Shown here: positions 1-4,895 of the stretch, piece by piece
Numbering within the stretch: position 1 is the first letter of the stretch
How the letters are laid out: the number at the start of each line of letters is the position of its first letter
From: Candidatus Portnoyibacteriota bacterium
GTDB lineage: Bacteria; Patescibacteriota; Minisyncoccia; Portnoybacterales; GWB1-42-6
Direction: 5' to 3'
Assembly: GCA_028717445.1 (NCBI GenBank)
Contig: JAQUNU010000029.1
Coordinates: forward strand, 1-8,429
DNA: 8,429 nucleotides
Translations under genes and position numbers: made by a program
The notes under the pieces: generated by a model
What the model was told of the DNA's origin: nothing
The model's database searches: none
The model's input: only the letters and a program-made list of their open reading frames with translations

Positions 1-45
1 AATAAAAAAAATCGAAGAAGGTCTCGCATTAATAAAAAAATCACT

Positions 46-225
46 ATGAACGAAATTTTCAAATCAGCCAGCAAAATAGTCTTCATCCTCATGGCGGTCG
101 CCACGATCGGAGCACTCTTCATCGGAAAGATTTCAGGAGAGCAGTTCCTGATCCTGGCAAGCATGGCATTCAGCTTTTACTTCAGCAGCAAGGGAGACGC
201 CACCCAGCCATACGCAGGAAAGTAG
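46..225 (+). CDS. Small two-helix membrane protein, holin-like
   Basis: The frame encodes 59 residues. It has two hydrophobic stretches, roughly residues 9-27 (IVFILMAVATIGALFIGK) and 31-46 (QFLILASMAFSFYF), joined by a short turn, and ends in a polar tail. Size and layout match small phage-type holins, which form membrane lesions to release or activate an endolysin. The next gene starts 11 bases later and encodes a lysozyme-like protein, which supports a lysis-pair role. The frame is open upstream to the window edge, but 46 is the first ATG. No Shine-Dalgarno is visible before it, only an A-rich tract. The stop is TAG. Family assignment rests on topology and context, not on a diagnostic motif, so it could also be an unrelated small membrane protein of a mobile element. 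Confidence 0.6.
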   Translation: MNEIFKSASKIVFILMAVATIGALFIGKISGEQFLILASMAFSFYFSSKGDATQPYAGK

Positions 226-235
226 GGAGACGCCA
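191..235 (+). repeat. 12-bp direct repeat across the holin/endolysin junction
   Basis: AGGGAGACGCCA occurs at 191-202 and again at 224-235, exactly 33 bp apart. The second copy supplies the GGGAG ribosome-binding site of the gene starting at 237. The first copy lies inside the upstream coding sequence. It may be a small tandem duplication that created or copied the RBS. Confidence 0.6.
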
Positions 236-236
236 A

Positions 237-749
237 ATGAAAACCGCAGCCAAAATCGCTGTCCTTCTGGCAGTGATAGCGGGAGCGGTAATCTTCCTGG
301 CAAAACCAGAACGGACACACGACGATGCCTCACTGCGTCAGGACACCAATGAGGCGATCCAAACCATAGACCAGAGGGCAGAGCAAATAGACTCATTCTT
401 CCAGGGCAAAAAAATGCCTCTGGCTGGCTTTGGCAAAAAGTTCGTGGAAGAAGCCGACCGAAACGGGATCGACTGGCGTCTCATGCCAGCGATCAGCGTC
501 AGAGAATCGGGCGGCGGGAAGCAAGCCTGCGGAAACAATCCGTTCGGCTGGGCTTCGTGCAGAATTAATTTCAAAAGCACCGAAGAAGCGATAGAGGTCG
601 TCGCCTGGAATCTCGGCGGAAACAACCCGCAGACCTCTTCATACTACGAAGGCAACACGGAACAGAAGCTGTGGAGCTATAACGGCTCGGTGAATCCCTG
701 CTACCCAGGCGAGGTTTTGTCGATTATGGAGCAGATCGGTCTCAAATAG
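237..749 (+). CDS. Membrane-anchored lysozyme/glucosaminidase-like protein (possible signal-anchor endolysin)
   Basis: The product has 170 residues. A short Ala/Gly-rich, weakly hydrophobic segment at residues 7-22 follows a Lys-containing start. It could be a signal anchor of the releasable (SAR) type. A polar linker runs to about residue 64. The catalytic-type domain (about 65-170) has a helix with ISVRESGGG, whose Glu90 is the expected catalytic acid. It is followed by NNPFGW and a WNLGGNNP/LWSYNG region, as in lysozyme-like glucosaminidases that cleave peptidoglycan glycan strands. Cysteines at 97, 107 and 154 suggest an extracytoplasmic disulfide. The start has a good GGGAG site at 225-229. 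The holin-like gene directly upstream makes lysis the natural role, but a wall-remodelling enzyme for conjugation-like transfer is possible. Fold-level assignment is fairly firm; exact substrate specificity is not. Confidence 0.72.
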   Translation: MKTAAKIAVLLAVIAGAVIFLAKPERTHDDASLRQDTNEAIQTIDQRAEQIDSFFQGKKMPLAGFGKKFVEEADRNGIDWRLMPAISVRESGGGKQACGNNPFGWASCRINFKSTEEAIEVVAWNLGGNNPQTSSYYEGNTEQKLWSYNGSVNPCYPGEVLSIMEQIGLK

Positions 750-796
750 ACAGAACAACAAAAACGTTGTAGAATAGAAAATCCTCAAGATCGGGT

Positions 797-832
797 TTGA
801 CTATAAAAACAGGCAGGGGTAATGTTCCCGAT
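797..832 (+). promoter_or_regulatory. Sigma70-type promoter ahead of the non-coding region
   Basis: TTGACT (797-802), a 17-bp spacer and TAATGT (820-825) form a good promoter on the + strand. It is flanked by a 6-bp inverted repeat, ATCGGG (790-795) and CCCGAT (827-832), which could be an operator. The predicted transcript starts near 832 and enters a stretch without coding potential until 1142, so the promoter serves the RNA and/or the integrase. Confidence 0.6.
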
Positions 833-1130
833 TGAAGGGGAGAGAGGGAAAAAGAAAGGTCGAGAACCCCCTAAAAGCAAGCTTTAGCAAATAAATTTAC
901 AACTTCACCCAATTGTCCCGAAAGGGATTAACCCCGCCGAAAGGCGTGGGGGATGCGACCAAGCGGGTCTGGACTTCCCAAAAGCCCAGAATTAAACTAT
1001 AATCGGAAATGCAGAGGAGAAGCGTGCAAACGCCGAACCATCTGCGGAGCCTTGCAAGGCTCTTACGCCCTCCGCAGCAATGCGGACGGAAACGGCACGA
1101 TTAACCCACCACGAGTCGCATCCTGGTGGG
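832..1130 (+). ncRNA. Unclassified structured RNA / long structured leader upstream of the integrase
   Basis: No convincing gene occupies 750-1141, yet 915-1130 is dense in base pairing. Hairpins with GNRA loops are GTCCC-GAAA-GGGAT (915-928), a GAAA-capped stem with a T bulge (932-950) and GCGT-GCAA-ACGC (1022-1033). A stem at 968-972/986-990 has an inner CTT/AAG extension. An 8-bp stem CTGCGGAG (1042-1049) / CTCCGCAG (1070-1077) overlaps the 16-bp palindrome GAGCCTTGCAAGGCTC (1047-1062). GGATGCGAC (951-959) is perfectly complementary to GTCGCATCC (1115-1123), closing a 173-nt domain. A 5-bp stem also occurs at 871-875/883-887. I do not recognise a known class: it lacks tmRNA, RNase P, SRP or common riboswitch signatures. 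It could be a cis leader regulating the integrase or an independent small RNA. The 5' end is set from the promoter and is approximate. Confidence 0.5.
1105..1130 (+). promoter_or_regulatory. Hairpin in competition with the long-range helix, next to the integrase start
   Basis: CCCACCACGA (1105-1114) and TCCTGGTGGG (1121-1130) form a 10-bp stem with one C-C mismatch, followed by TTT, 11 bases before the integrase ATG. Its loop and inner stem contain 1115-1123, which alternatively pair with 951-959. The two folds cannot both form fully, so this looks like a switch or a tight pseudoknot. The T run is weak for a terminator. The hairpin also sequesters GGTGGG, the only purine-rich ribosome-site candidate, so translational occlusion is the likelier role. 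Confidence 0.45.
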
Positions 1131-1141
1131 TTTCGTGTTAT

Positions 1142-2047
1142 ATGAAATTCAAAGACGCAATAGACCAGTTCTCAGGCTGGCGAAAATTCAAGGTAAAAGG
1201 GCAGACAGTCCGAGGCTACGATCGGGAGCTCAGGAACTTCAGTCTCTTTCTCCGAAACCCTGAGATTGAAGACGTCACGATCCATGATGTGATGGAATAC
1301 CTGAACGGCATGCTGGAAATGGGATGGGATCACAACAGCTTCGTGGGCAAGAGCATGGCACTCCGCAAGTTCTTCGAATTCTACCGCCTGCAGAATTATC
1401 AGGTGCTGAACGAGGAGCTGATTCCGATCCCGCATGCAGAGCATAAGATTCCGAGAATCGCCGACGAACAGGCATTCAAAAAACTCGTCGGCGTCATCCC
1501 GACCGAAACGAATGATCCCAGACACATCAGAAACATGGCAATCATTAATCTGCTTTGGGACACGGGTGCGAGAAACGGAGAAATCCTTTCGCTGAATGTC
1601 TCAGACCTGGACTTGGAGAGAAAGCGGGCGATTATAAAAACAGAGAAGTCGAAAGGCAGGCGTCCGATCAGAGAAATTTTCTGGACGCAGACCACGAATG
1701 ACTACATCTGGAGCTGGCTCAAAAAACGTGAGCATCTGGCAAAGACAATAAAGATCGAAGAACCAGAAGCTCTCTTCATCTCGGCAACGAGCTGGAGAGT
1801 CGGGCAGAGATTCACTATCAAGGGAGTCGGCGAAATGCTGAGACGCTACTCAAACAAAGCGGACATTCCTTACATGAATGCCCACAGCTTCCGTCATCAC
1901 ATGGGGCATGACATAATAAAGAAAGGCGGATCAACCGCAGATGTCATGAACATCCTCGGACATGCATCGGTGCAGAGCACGACTATCTACACGATGATGA
2001 CGGATCGGGAACTTGAAACAAGATACCGACAGTTCAAAGGAGCTTAA
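1142..2047 (+). CDS. Tyrosine recombinase / phage-type integrase (XerC/D-like)
   Basis: The product has 301 residues, the usual length for XerC/D-like site-specific recombinases that cut and rejoin DNA at att or dif-like sites. The N-terminal SAM-like DNA-binding domain spans about 1-90 and the catalytic domain about 105-295. Catalytic residues are visible: Arg144 in DTGARNGEIL, a beta-hairpin Lys (Lys169 or Lys171), His248 and Arg251 in HSFR, His274 in LGHAS, and the nucleophile Tyr283 in TTIYT. The frame is open back to 953, but that extension lies in the structured RNA region and lacks domain homology, so the ATG at 1142 is preferred. Ribosome binding may depend on unfolding of the hairpin ending at 1130. 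With the lysis-like genes on its left, it marks an integrated mobile element. A chromosomal Xer role is less likely because of the atypical sequence and context. Confidence 0.88.
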   Translation: MKFKDAIDQFSGWRKFKVKGQTVRGYDRELRNFSLFLRNPEIEDVTIHDVMEYLNGMLEMGWDHNSFVGKSMALRKFFEFYRLQNYQVLNEELIPIPHAEHKIPRIADEQAFKKLVGVIPTETNDPRHIRNMAIINLLWDTGARNGEILSLNVSDLDLERKRAIIKTEKSKGRRPIREIFWTQTTNDYIWSWLKKREHLAKTIKIEEPEALFISATSWRVGQRFTIKGVGEMLRRYSNKADIPYMNAHSFRHHMGHDIIKKGGSTADVMNILGHASVQSTTIYTMMTDRELETRYRQFKGA

Positions 2048-2052
2048 AGAGG

Positions 2053-2098
2053 TTATCCACACATCACGACTTGACAGCATTTGACACGGGAGTATAAT
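2053..2098 (+). promoter_or_regulatory. Consensus promoter with DnaA-box-like 9-mer (module copy 1)
   Basis: TTGACA (2071-2076), a 16-bp spacer and TATAAT (2093-2098) match the sigma70 consensus perfectly. TTATCCACA (2053-2061), identical to the classical DnaA box, lies 9 bp upstream of the -35. An extra TTGACA sits in the spacer at 2081-2086, one helical turn after the first. Expected transcription start is about 2105, two bases before the ATG at 2107, so the mRNA is probably leaderless. The same layout recurs at 2568-2614. Confidence 0.8.
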
Positions 2099-2106
2099 GA
2101 AAGCAT

Positions 2107-2355
2107 ATGAAGGTCAAGCGTATAACCTATTACTGCACCTACACTAAAAACAACGAAGACCTGCCAAAATTCAGCAAGCCGTTTTCCACTCTGGAAGAAG
2201 CCAAAGAGGAATCGACGAAGCTTTCCGAACAGGGATTCTGGGGAGCGATCGAGAGGCATCATGAAGAAAAGCAGGACAACGAAAATGATCTGGCATGGAA
2301 TCCCGACTGGGACGGGGTAGGGGACGACGCTGTAAAAATAATTGAATACTTCTAA
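2107..2355 (+). CDS. Small acidic protein of unknown function
   Basis: The product has 82 residues with no membrane segment. A basic N-terminus (MKVKRITYYCTYT) looks like a first beta strand, a central Glu/Lys-rich helix (about 29-41) follows, and the C-terminal half is acidic and Trp-containing (WNPDWDGVGDD). I do not recognise a family. The start is chosen because a perfect promoter ends at 2098, which places the ATG at or just after the transcription start. The next gene follows within a few bases, so the two probably form an operon. Position between an integrase and a helix-turn-helix protein suggests a small accessory or anti-repressor-like protein of the mobile element, but that is only context. 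Confidence 0.65.
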   Translation: MKVKRITYYCTYTKNNEDLPKFSKPFSTLEEAKEESTKLSEQGFWGAIERHHEEKQDNENDLAWNPDWDGVGDDAVKIIEYF

Positions 2356-2362
2356 TAAAATT

Positions 2363-2566
2363 ATGGGAATATCAACATTCAGACTCAAAAAAATTGAAGA
2401 ATTAAAACAGAAAGCCGTGACGCTCTATAAGCAGGGTTTGACTACTCGTGAGGTCGGTAAGATAATGGGAAAGAGCCACACTTGGGTATGGGACTCAGTA
2501 AGAGAAAAGCTCCCAGATGCAATGGCGGATCAGCCAAAGCCGAAGCACAAGAAAGCAGGCAAGTAA
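2363..2566 (+). CDS. Small helix-turn-helix DNA-binding protein
   Basis: From the ATG at 2363 the product has 67 residues; a TTG at 2342 would add seven and overlap the previous gene by 14 bp. Residues about 14-48 form a homeodomain-like/resolvase-type helix-turn-helix, with TLYKQGLTTREVGKIMGKSH followed by WVWDSV as the recognition-helix region. A Lys/Pro-rich tail (about 55-67) may contact DNA non-specifically. Such proteins act as small regulators or recombination directionality factors. It is co-transcribed with the acidic protein from the 2071-2098 promoter. A second copy of that promoter begins just 2 bp after its stop, so autoregulation through shared sites is an attractive inference. 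No Shine-Dalgarno is seen at either start. Confidence 0.68.
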   Translation: MGISTFRLKKIEELKQKAVTLYKQGLTTREVGKIMGKSHTWVWDSVREKLPDAMADQPKPKHKKAGK

Positions 2567-2567
2567 G

Positions 2568-2614
2568 TTATCCACTCTTTGGGAACTTGACAAGAAATGA
2601 CAAGAGAGTAAAAT
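2568..2614 (+). promoter_or_regulatory. Consensus-like promoter with DnaA-box-like 9-mer (module copy 2)
   Basis: TTGACA (2587-2592), a 16-bp spacer and TAAAAT (2609-2614) form a strong promoter. TTATCCACT (2568-2576), one base off the DnaA box, precedes it, and a TGACA lies in the spacer at 2598-2602, the same offset as in copy 1. The 9-mer TGGGAACTT occurs at 2580-2588, overlapping the -35, and again at 2628-2636 just after the start point, resembling paired operators. Confidence 0.75.
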
Positions 2615-2620
2615 GACAGA

Positions 2621-2775
2621 TAGAGAGTGGGAACTTTGAAAACATAATAAAAAACACTTGCCCGCCTGCCGAGTCCGAGATCAAAAGAAGATCGCAGATT
2701 CAGCAGACGAGCAAGCGGGAAAAATCGACTGGGCAAAAGCTCCCCAGCCTCCTATTAACCCCTGCGGTTAACCAT
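2621..2775 (+). ncRNA. Candidate non-coding transcript downstream of the second module promoter
   Basis: A strong promoter reads into this stretch, but no frame has a usable start before 2794. The only ATG frame, at 2613, is 8 codons long. Pairing is present: CCCGC (2661-2665) with GCGGG (2715-2719), CTTGC (2657-2661) alternatively with GCAAG (2711-2715), CTGGG (2729-2733) with CCCAG (2743-2747), and TTAACC (2755-2760) with GGTTAA (2766-2771). One frame is open from 2617 into the 2794 gene but has no ATG, GTG or TTG. It could instead be an unusually long leader or a remnant. Ends are approximate. Confidence 0.35.
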
Positions 2776-2793
2776 AGAAATATAAAAAGTGTC

Positions 2794-3018
2794 ATGGGAG
2801 ATAAAAACAAGAAAATGATTAATATAGAAACACTAAAATTATATCTCAATAAAGCTTCTGACGATGAAGAAACTAATCGATTGAAATCTGGCTTTACTAT
2901 ATTGAGAAAAGAAAGAAGCCCAATTTATCTGACAGGAGATGATTTTGATAAAATCTTGAAATGGAAGCTTCGTGGCCAATATGGCCGTCAATCTGAAATA
3001 AGAAAGAAAATCACCTAA
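2794..3018 (+). CDS. Short hypothetical protein, probably a C-terminally truncated gene
   Basis: The product has 74 residues. A helical N-terminal region (about 10-35) is followed by ILRKERSPIYLTGDDFDKIL and a basic end, WKLRGQYGRQ. The sequence stops abruptly after KKIT, in the middle of what looks like a continuing basic helix, so it may be the N-terminal part of a longer gene. I cannot name the family. The ATG at 2794 is the first in frame and a second lies at 2815; neither has a clear ribosome site. Base composition turns clearly A/T-rich here compared with everything to the left, which marks the likely edge of the mobile element. The next gene begins 4 bases after the stop and itself seems to lack its N-terminus. 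Confidence 0.5.
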   Translation: MGDKNKKMINIETLKLYLNKASDDEETNRLKSGFTILRKERSPIYLTGDDFDKILKWKLRGQYGRQSEIRKKIT

Positions 3019-3022
3019 AATT

Positions 3023-3499
3023 TTGGCACGTGCGCCAGCGGCAAGGCAGTTGGCTGAAGCAAAGAAGAATCTGCCCGAAGACTGGAATTTTAAAATTTGG
3101 GATTGCCTCCGGCCTTACTTAGTACAAAAGCGAATGATGGATAGTTTTGCCAGACGCATCGATTTTATTTATCCAAAAACTTCAAAAAAAGAAAAAGCGC
3201 TTTTGCTTCAGAAGTTTGCTGGCGTTTTAAAACGCCAGACCAATGATTTGGGCACACACGCCAATGGCGGCTCCTTCGATTTAACTTTAATGGACGAAAA
3301 AGGAGATGAGCTTTATATGGGCACGGACCACGATGATTTAACTGATAAAGCGGCAACCGATTATTATGAAAGTAAGGCAGAATTGAATGAACTTGAAAAA
3401 GAGGCAAAAAAGAATCGTAAAATAATGAAAGATGTTCTTGAAAAAGCCGGGTTTGTTAATTACGTTCCAGAATGGTGGCATTGGAGCTATGATAAATAA
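3023..3499 (+). CDS. VanX-like D-alanyl-D-alanine dipeptidase (M15D), N-terminally short
   Basis: The protein (158 residues from a TTG start) carries the M15D zinc-dipeptidase core. Arg30 in WDCLRP is the conserved substrate-side Arg. His79 and Asp86 in HANGGSFD are zinc ligands. A GTDHDD segment corresponds to the VanX MGTxFD region. Glu150 (general base) and His153 (third ligand) lie in EWWHW near the end. The enzyme hydrolyses D-Ala-D-Ala, recycling or limiting peptidoglycan precursors. Typical family members are about 200 residues, so roughly 40-50 N-terminal residues seem missing. The frame is open only back to 3002 and has no ATG before the TTG. The active-site set is complete, so function is possible. 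It begins the cluster 3023-4882 and sits 4 bases after another apparently truncated gene. Confidence 0.78.
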   Translation: MARAPAARQLAEAKKNLPEDWNFKIWDCLRPYLVQKRMMDSFARRIDFIYPKTSKKEKALLLQKFAGVLKRQTNDLGTHANGGSFDLTLMDEKGDELYMGTDHDDLTDKAATDYYESKAELNELEKEAKKNRKIMKDVLEKAGFVNYVPEWWHWSYDK

Positions 3500-3514
3500 T
3501 AATTTTTTTAAAAT

Positions 3515-4066
3515 ATGGATAAAAGAATAAAATTGATAAGAAAATGCGAATGGGAAGAAGTTTTTTTGAGCTGGTATAAAAATGAGGGAGAATCGCCGAA
3601 TTGGGCCAAACTGGCTAAAGAAAGGGGATTTGCTTCCTGGGCAGATTGGCGGCTTCGCGGGTATGCGAAACGATTTGAATGCGCAAAAGCAGATTGGGGT
3701 TTTTATGAAATTTCAAACGCCCCGGAAATTGTTTCGTCTTGGTTTGGCGGGCCTTTCCGGACCTGGATAGAAAGGCATTATGATAAAGAAAAAACGAAAA
3801 ATTTTGCCGACCTGGCATCGCGTCAGGATATTTTACAATTGCCCGTGATAAAAAAAATGAGAAGGAATTATCCTAAAAAATCCGTGATTACTGCTCTTGA
3901 ATTGTCTGATGGCCGGATTTTTGTGATCGAAGGAATGCATCGGACCTGCGCTTTGGCTTCTATGGCCAAAGAAAAGAAATCTTTTAAAAACAAGTTGATT
4001 TTTGCGATCGGCAAATCCAAGCTTTCGGAGCTGCCGGCAGTCGACCAGAATACCAGTAAAAAATAA
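3515..4066 (+). CDS. Hypothetical protein with ParB/sulfiredoxin-like GxHR motif
   Basis: The product has 183 soluble residues. The N-terminal half (1-60) is Trp-rich and helical, with WEEVFLSWYKNEG and SWADWRLRGYA. The C-terminal half contains a strand with LSDGRIFVIEGMHRTCALA. This resembles the nucleotide-binding G-x-H-R region of ParB N-terminal and sulfiredoxin-like folds. The resemblance is a short motif only, so ATP or CTP binding is conjecture. The gene starts 15 bp after the dipeptidase and is followed 2 bp later by a nucleotidyltransferase, indicating co-transcription. ATG is the only sensible start, and no Shine-Dalgarno is visible. A chromosome-partitioning ParB is ruled out by size and by the absence of the rest of that protein. 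Confidence 0.7.
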   Translation: MDKRIKLIRKCEWEEVFLSWYKNEGESPNWAKLAKERGFASWADWRLRGYAKRFECAKADWGFYEISNAPEIVSSWFGGPFRTWIERHYDKEKTKNFADLASRQDILQLPVIKKMRRNYPKKSVITALELSDGRIFVIEGMHRTCALASMAKEKKSFKNKLIFAIGKSKLSELPAVDQNTSKK

Positions 4067-4068
4067 CC

Positions 4069-4548
4069 ATGCAAAGAAAAAAAACCGGCAAGAAAATCGT
4101 TGTGGCGGTCAGCGGCGGGTTTGATCCGCTCCATAGCGGCCATGTGCGACTGCTTGCGGCGGCTAAAAAACTGGGAGACGAGCTGGTGGTGATTTTAAAT
4201 AATGACGCCTGGTTTAAAATAAAAGGCCGGCCTCTTTTTATGCCACAGAATCAGCGCAAAGAGATTCTTGAATCAATGAAGCCGGTTGATCGGGTTGTTT
4301 TGACTAAACACAAGGATTTAGGGAAGGTTTTTGAGCGTACAACGCCCGAATACAGCGTCTGTCGGGAGCTGGAAGAACTGAAGCCGGATATCTTTGCCAA
4401 TGGCGGGGACAGATTTCACGACGACGTGCCGGAAGCGGAAGTTTGTAAAAAAATCGGCTGCAAAATGGTCTTTAACGTCGGCGGCGGCAAAATCGAATCA
4501 AGCTCGTGGCTGCTTGAAAAATTTTTAGAAAATAATGGAAAAAAGTAA
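4069..4548 (+). CDS. Cytidylyltransferase-like nucleotidyltransferase (HxGH family)
   Basis: The product has 159 residues, a single Rossmann-like nucleotidyltransferase domain. Residues 16-25 are GGFDPLHSGH, containing the HxGH signature (22-25) that binds the NTP phosphates. QRKEIL (62-67) matches the usual helix after the first half, FANGGDR (109-115) is the second nucleotide-binding loop, and ESSS (143-146) corresponds to the ISST-like motif. Family members join CMP or AMP to phospho-substrates such as glycerol-3-phosphate, ethanolamine phosphate, heptose-1-phosphate or FMN. The substrate cannot be fixed from sequence alone; the nearest style is the RfaE C-domain/TagD group. It lies in an operon, 2 bp after the preceding gene, and its 3' end overlaps the next start by 14 bp, implying translational coupling. 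Confidence 0.82.
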   Translation: MQRKKTGKKIVVAVSGGFDPLHSGHVRLLAAAKKLGDELVVILNNDAWFKIKGRPLFMPQNQRKEILESMKPVDRVVLTKHKDLGKVFERTTPEYSVCRELEELKPDIFANGGDRFHDDVPEAEVCKKIGCKMVFNVGGGKIESSSWLLEKFLENNGKK

Positions 4549-4882
4549 GTCCCATATTTTAAGATTCAGGGACGTCAACCGCGATATTTTCGCGGCGATC
4601 AATGATGGCCGGAAAAAGACAGAAACACGGGCCGGAAGCCCAAAATACAGGGGCATCAAAGCCGGCGACCGGCTTGTTTTGGTTTGCGGCAAAGACAGGA
4701 TGGAGAAAGTGGTGAAAAAAGTTGAAAAATATGCCGGTATTGCGGATTTGCTTAAAAAACATAAACCGCAGGAAATTAATCCAGCCAGCAAGACCGCCGG
4801 AGAGCTGGAGGAAATTTATTACAGTTTTCCGGGCTATCGGGAAAAAATAAAGAGATACGGCCTGGTCGTTTTTGAATTATAG
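4535..4882 (+). CDS. ASCH (PUA-like) domain protein
   Basis: The product has 115 residues and is essentially one ASCH domain. It starts with the strand ILRFRDVNRDIFAAINDG, followed by KKTETRAGSPKY, where the KKTETR segment is the typical ASCH signature around the ligand cleft. GIKAGDRLVLVCG and a C-terminal strand, KRYGLVVFEL, complete the beta-barrel. ASCH proteins are thought to bind RNA or modified nucleosides, and one branch has an amidohydrolase activity on N4-acetylcytidine; the role here is unknown. The start overlaps the nucleotidyltransferase gene by 14 bp. It ends in TAG, and the operon probably terminates in the palindromic repeat that follows 13 bp later. Confidence 0.8.
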   Translation: MEKSKSHILRFRDVNRDIFAAINDGRKKTETRAGSPKYRGIKAGDRLVLVCGKDRMEKVVKKVEKYAGIADLLKKHKPQEINPASKTAGELEEIYYSFPGYREKIKRYGLVVFEL

Positions 4883-4895
4883 ATAGAATTTGACT

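Noticed and set aside
338..625. 95-residue minus-strand open frame
   Set aside because: It is a shadow of the lysozyme-like gene on the + strand, with low-complexity translation.
951..1130. tmRNA, RNase P RNA or SRP RNA
   Set aside because: No T-arm GGTTCGAATCC-like end, no tag frame ending in a stop, no GAGGAAAGTCC-type RNase P motif and no SRP apical-loop motif.
1105..1134. Rho-independent terminator before the integrase
   Set aside because: The stem is good, but only three T follow before C and G. It is listed as a regulatory hairpin instead.
953..1141. N-terminal extension of the integrase (63 extra residues from an upstream ATG)
   Set aside because: The extension has no domain-like sequence and lies over a densely paired RNA region. 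The ATG at 1142 gives the normal XerC/D length and N-terminus.
2053..2576. Replication origin based on the DnaA-box-like 9-mers
   Set aside because: Only two copies, 515 bp apart, each placed identically relative to a promoter, with no A/T-rich unwinding region or iteron cluster.
2530..2736. 68-residue minus-strand open frame across the second module promoter
   Set aside because: It overlaps the HTH gene end and a strong + strand promoter, has no RBS and no domain.
3582..3770. 62-residue + strand frame inside the GxHR-motif gene
   Set aside because: It is an out-of-frame shadow of the 3515-4066 coding sequence.
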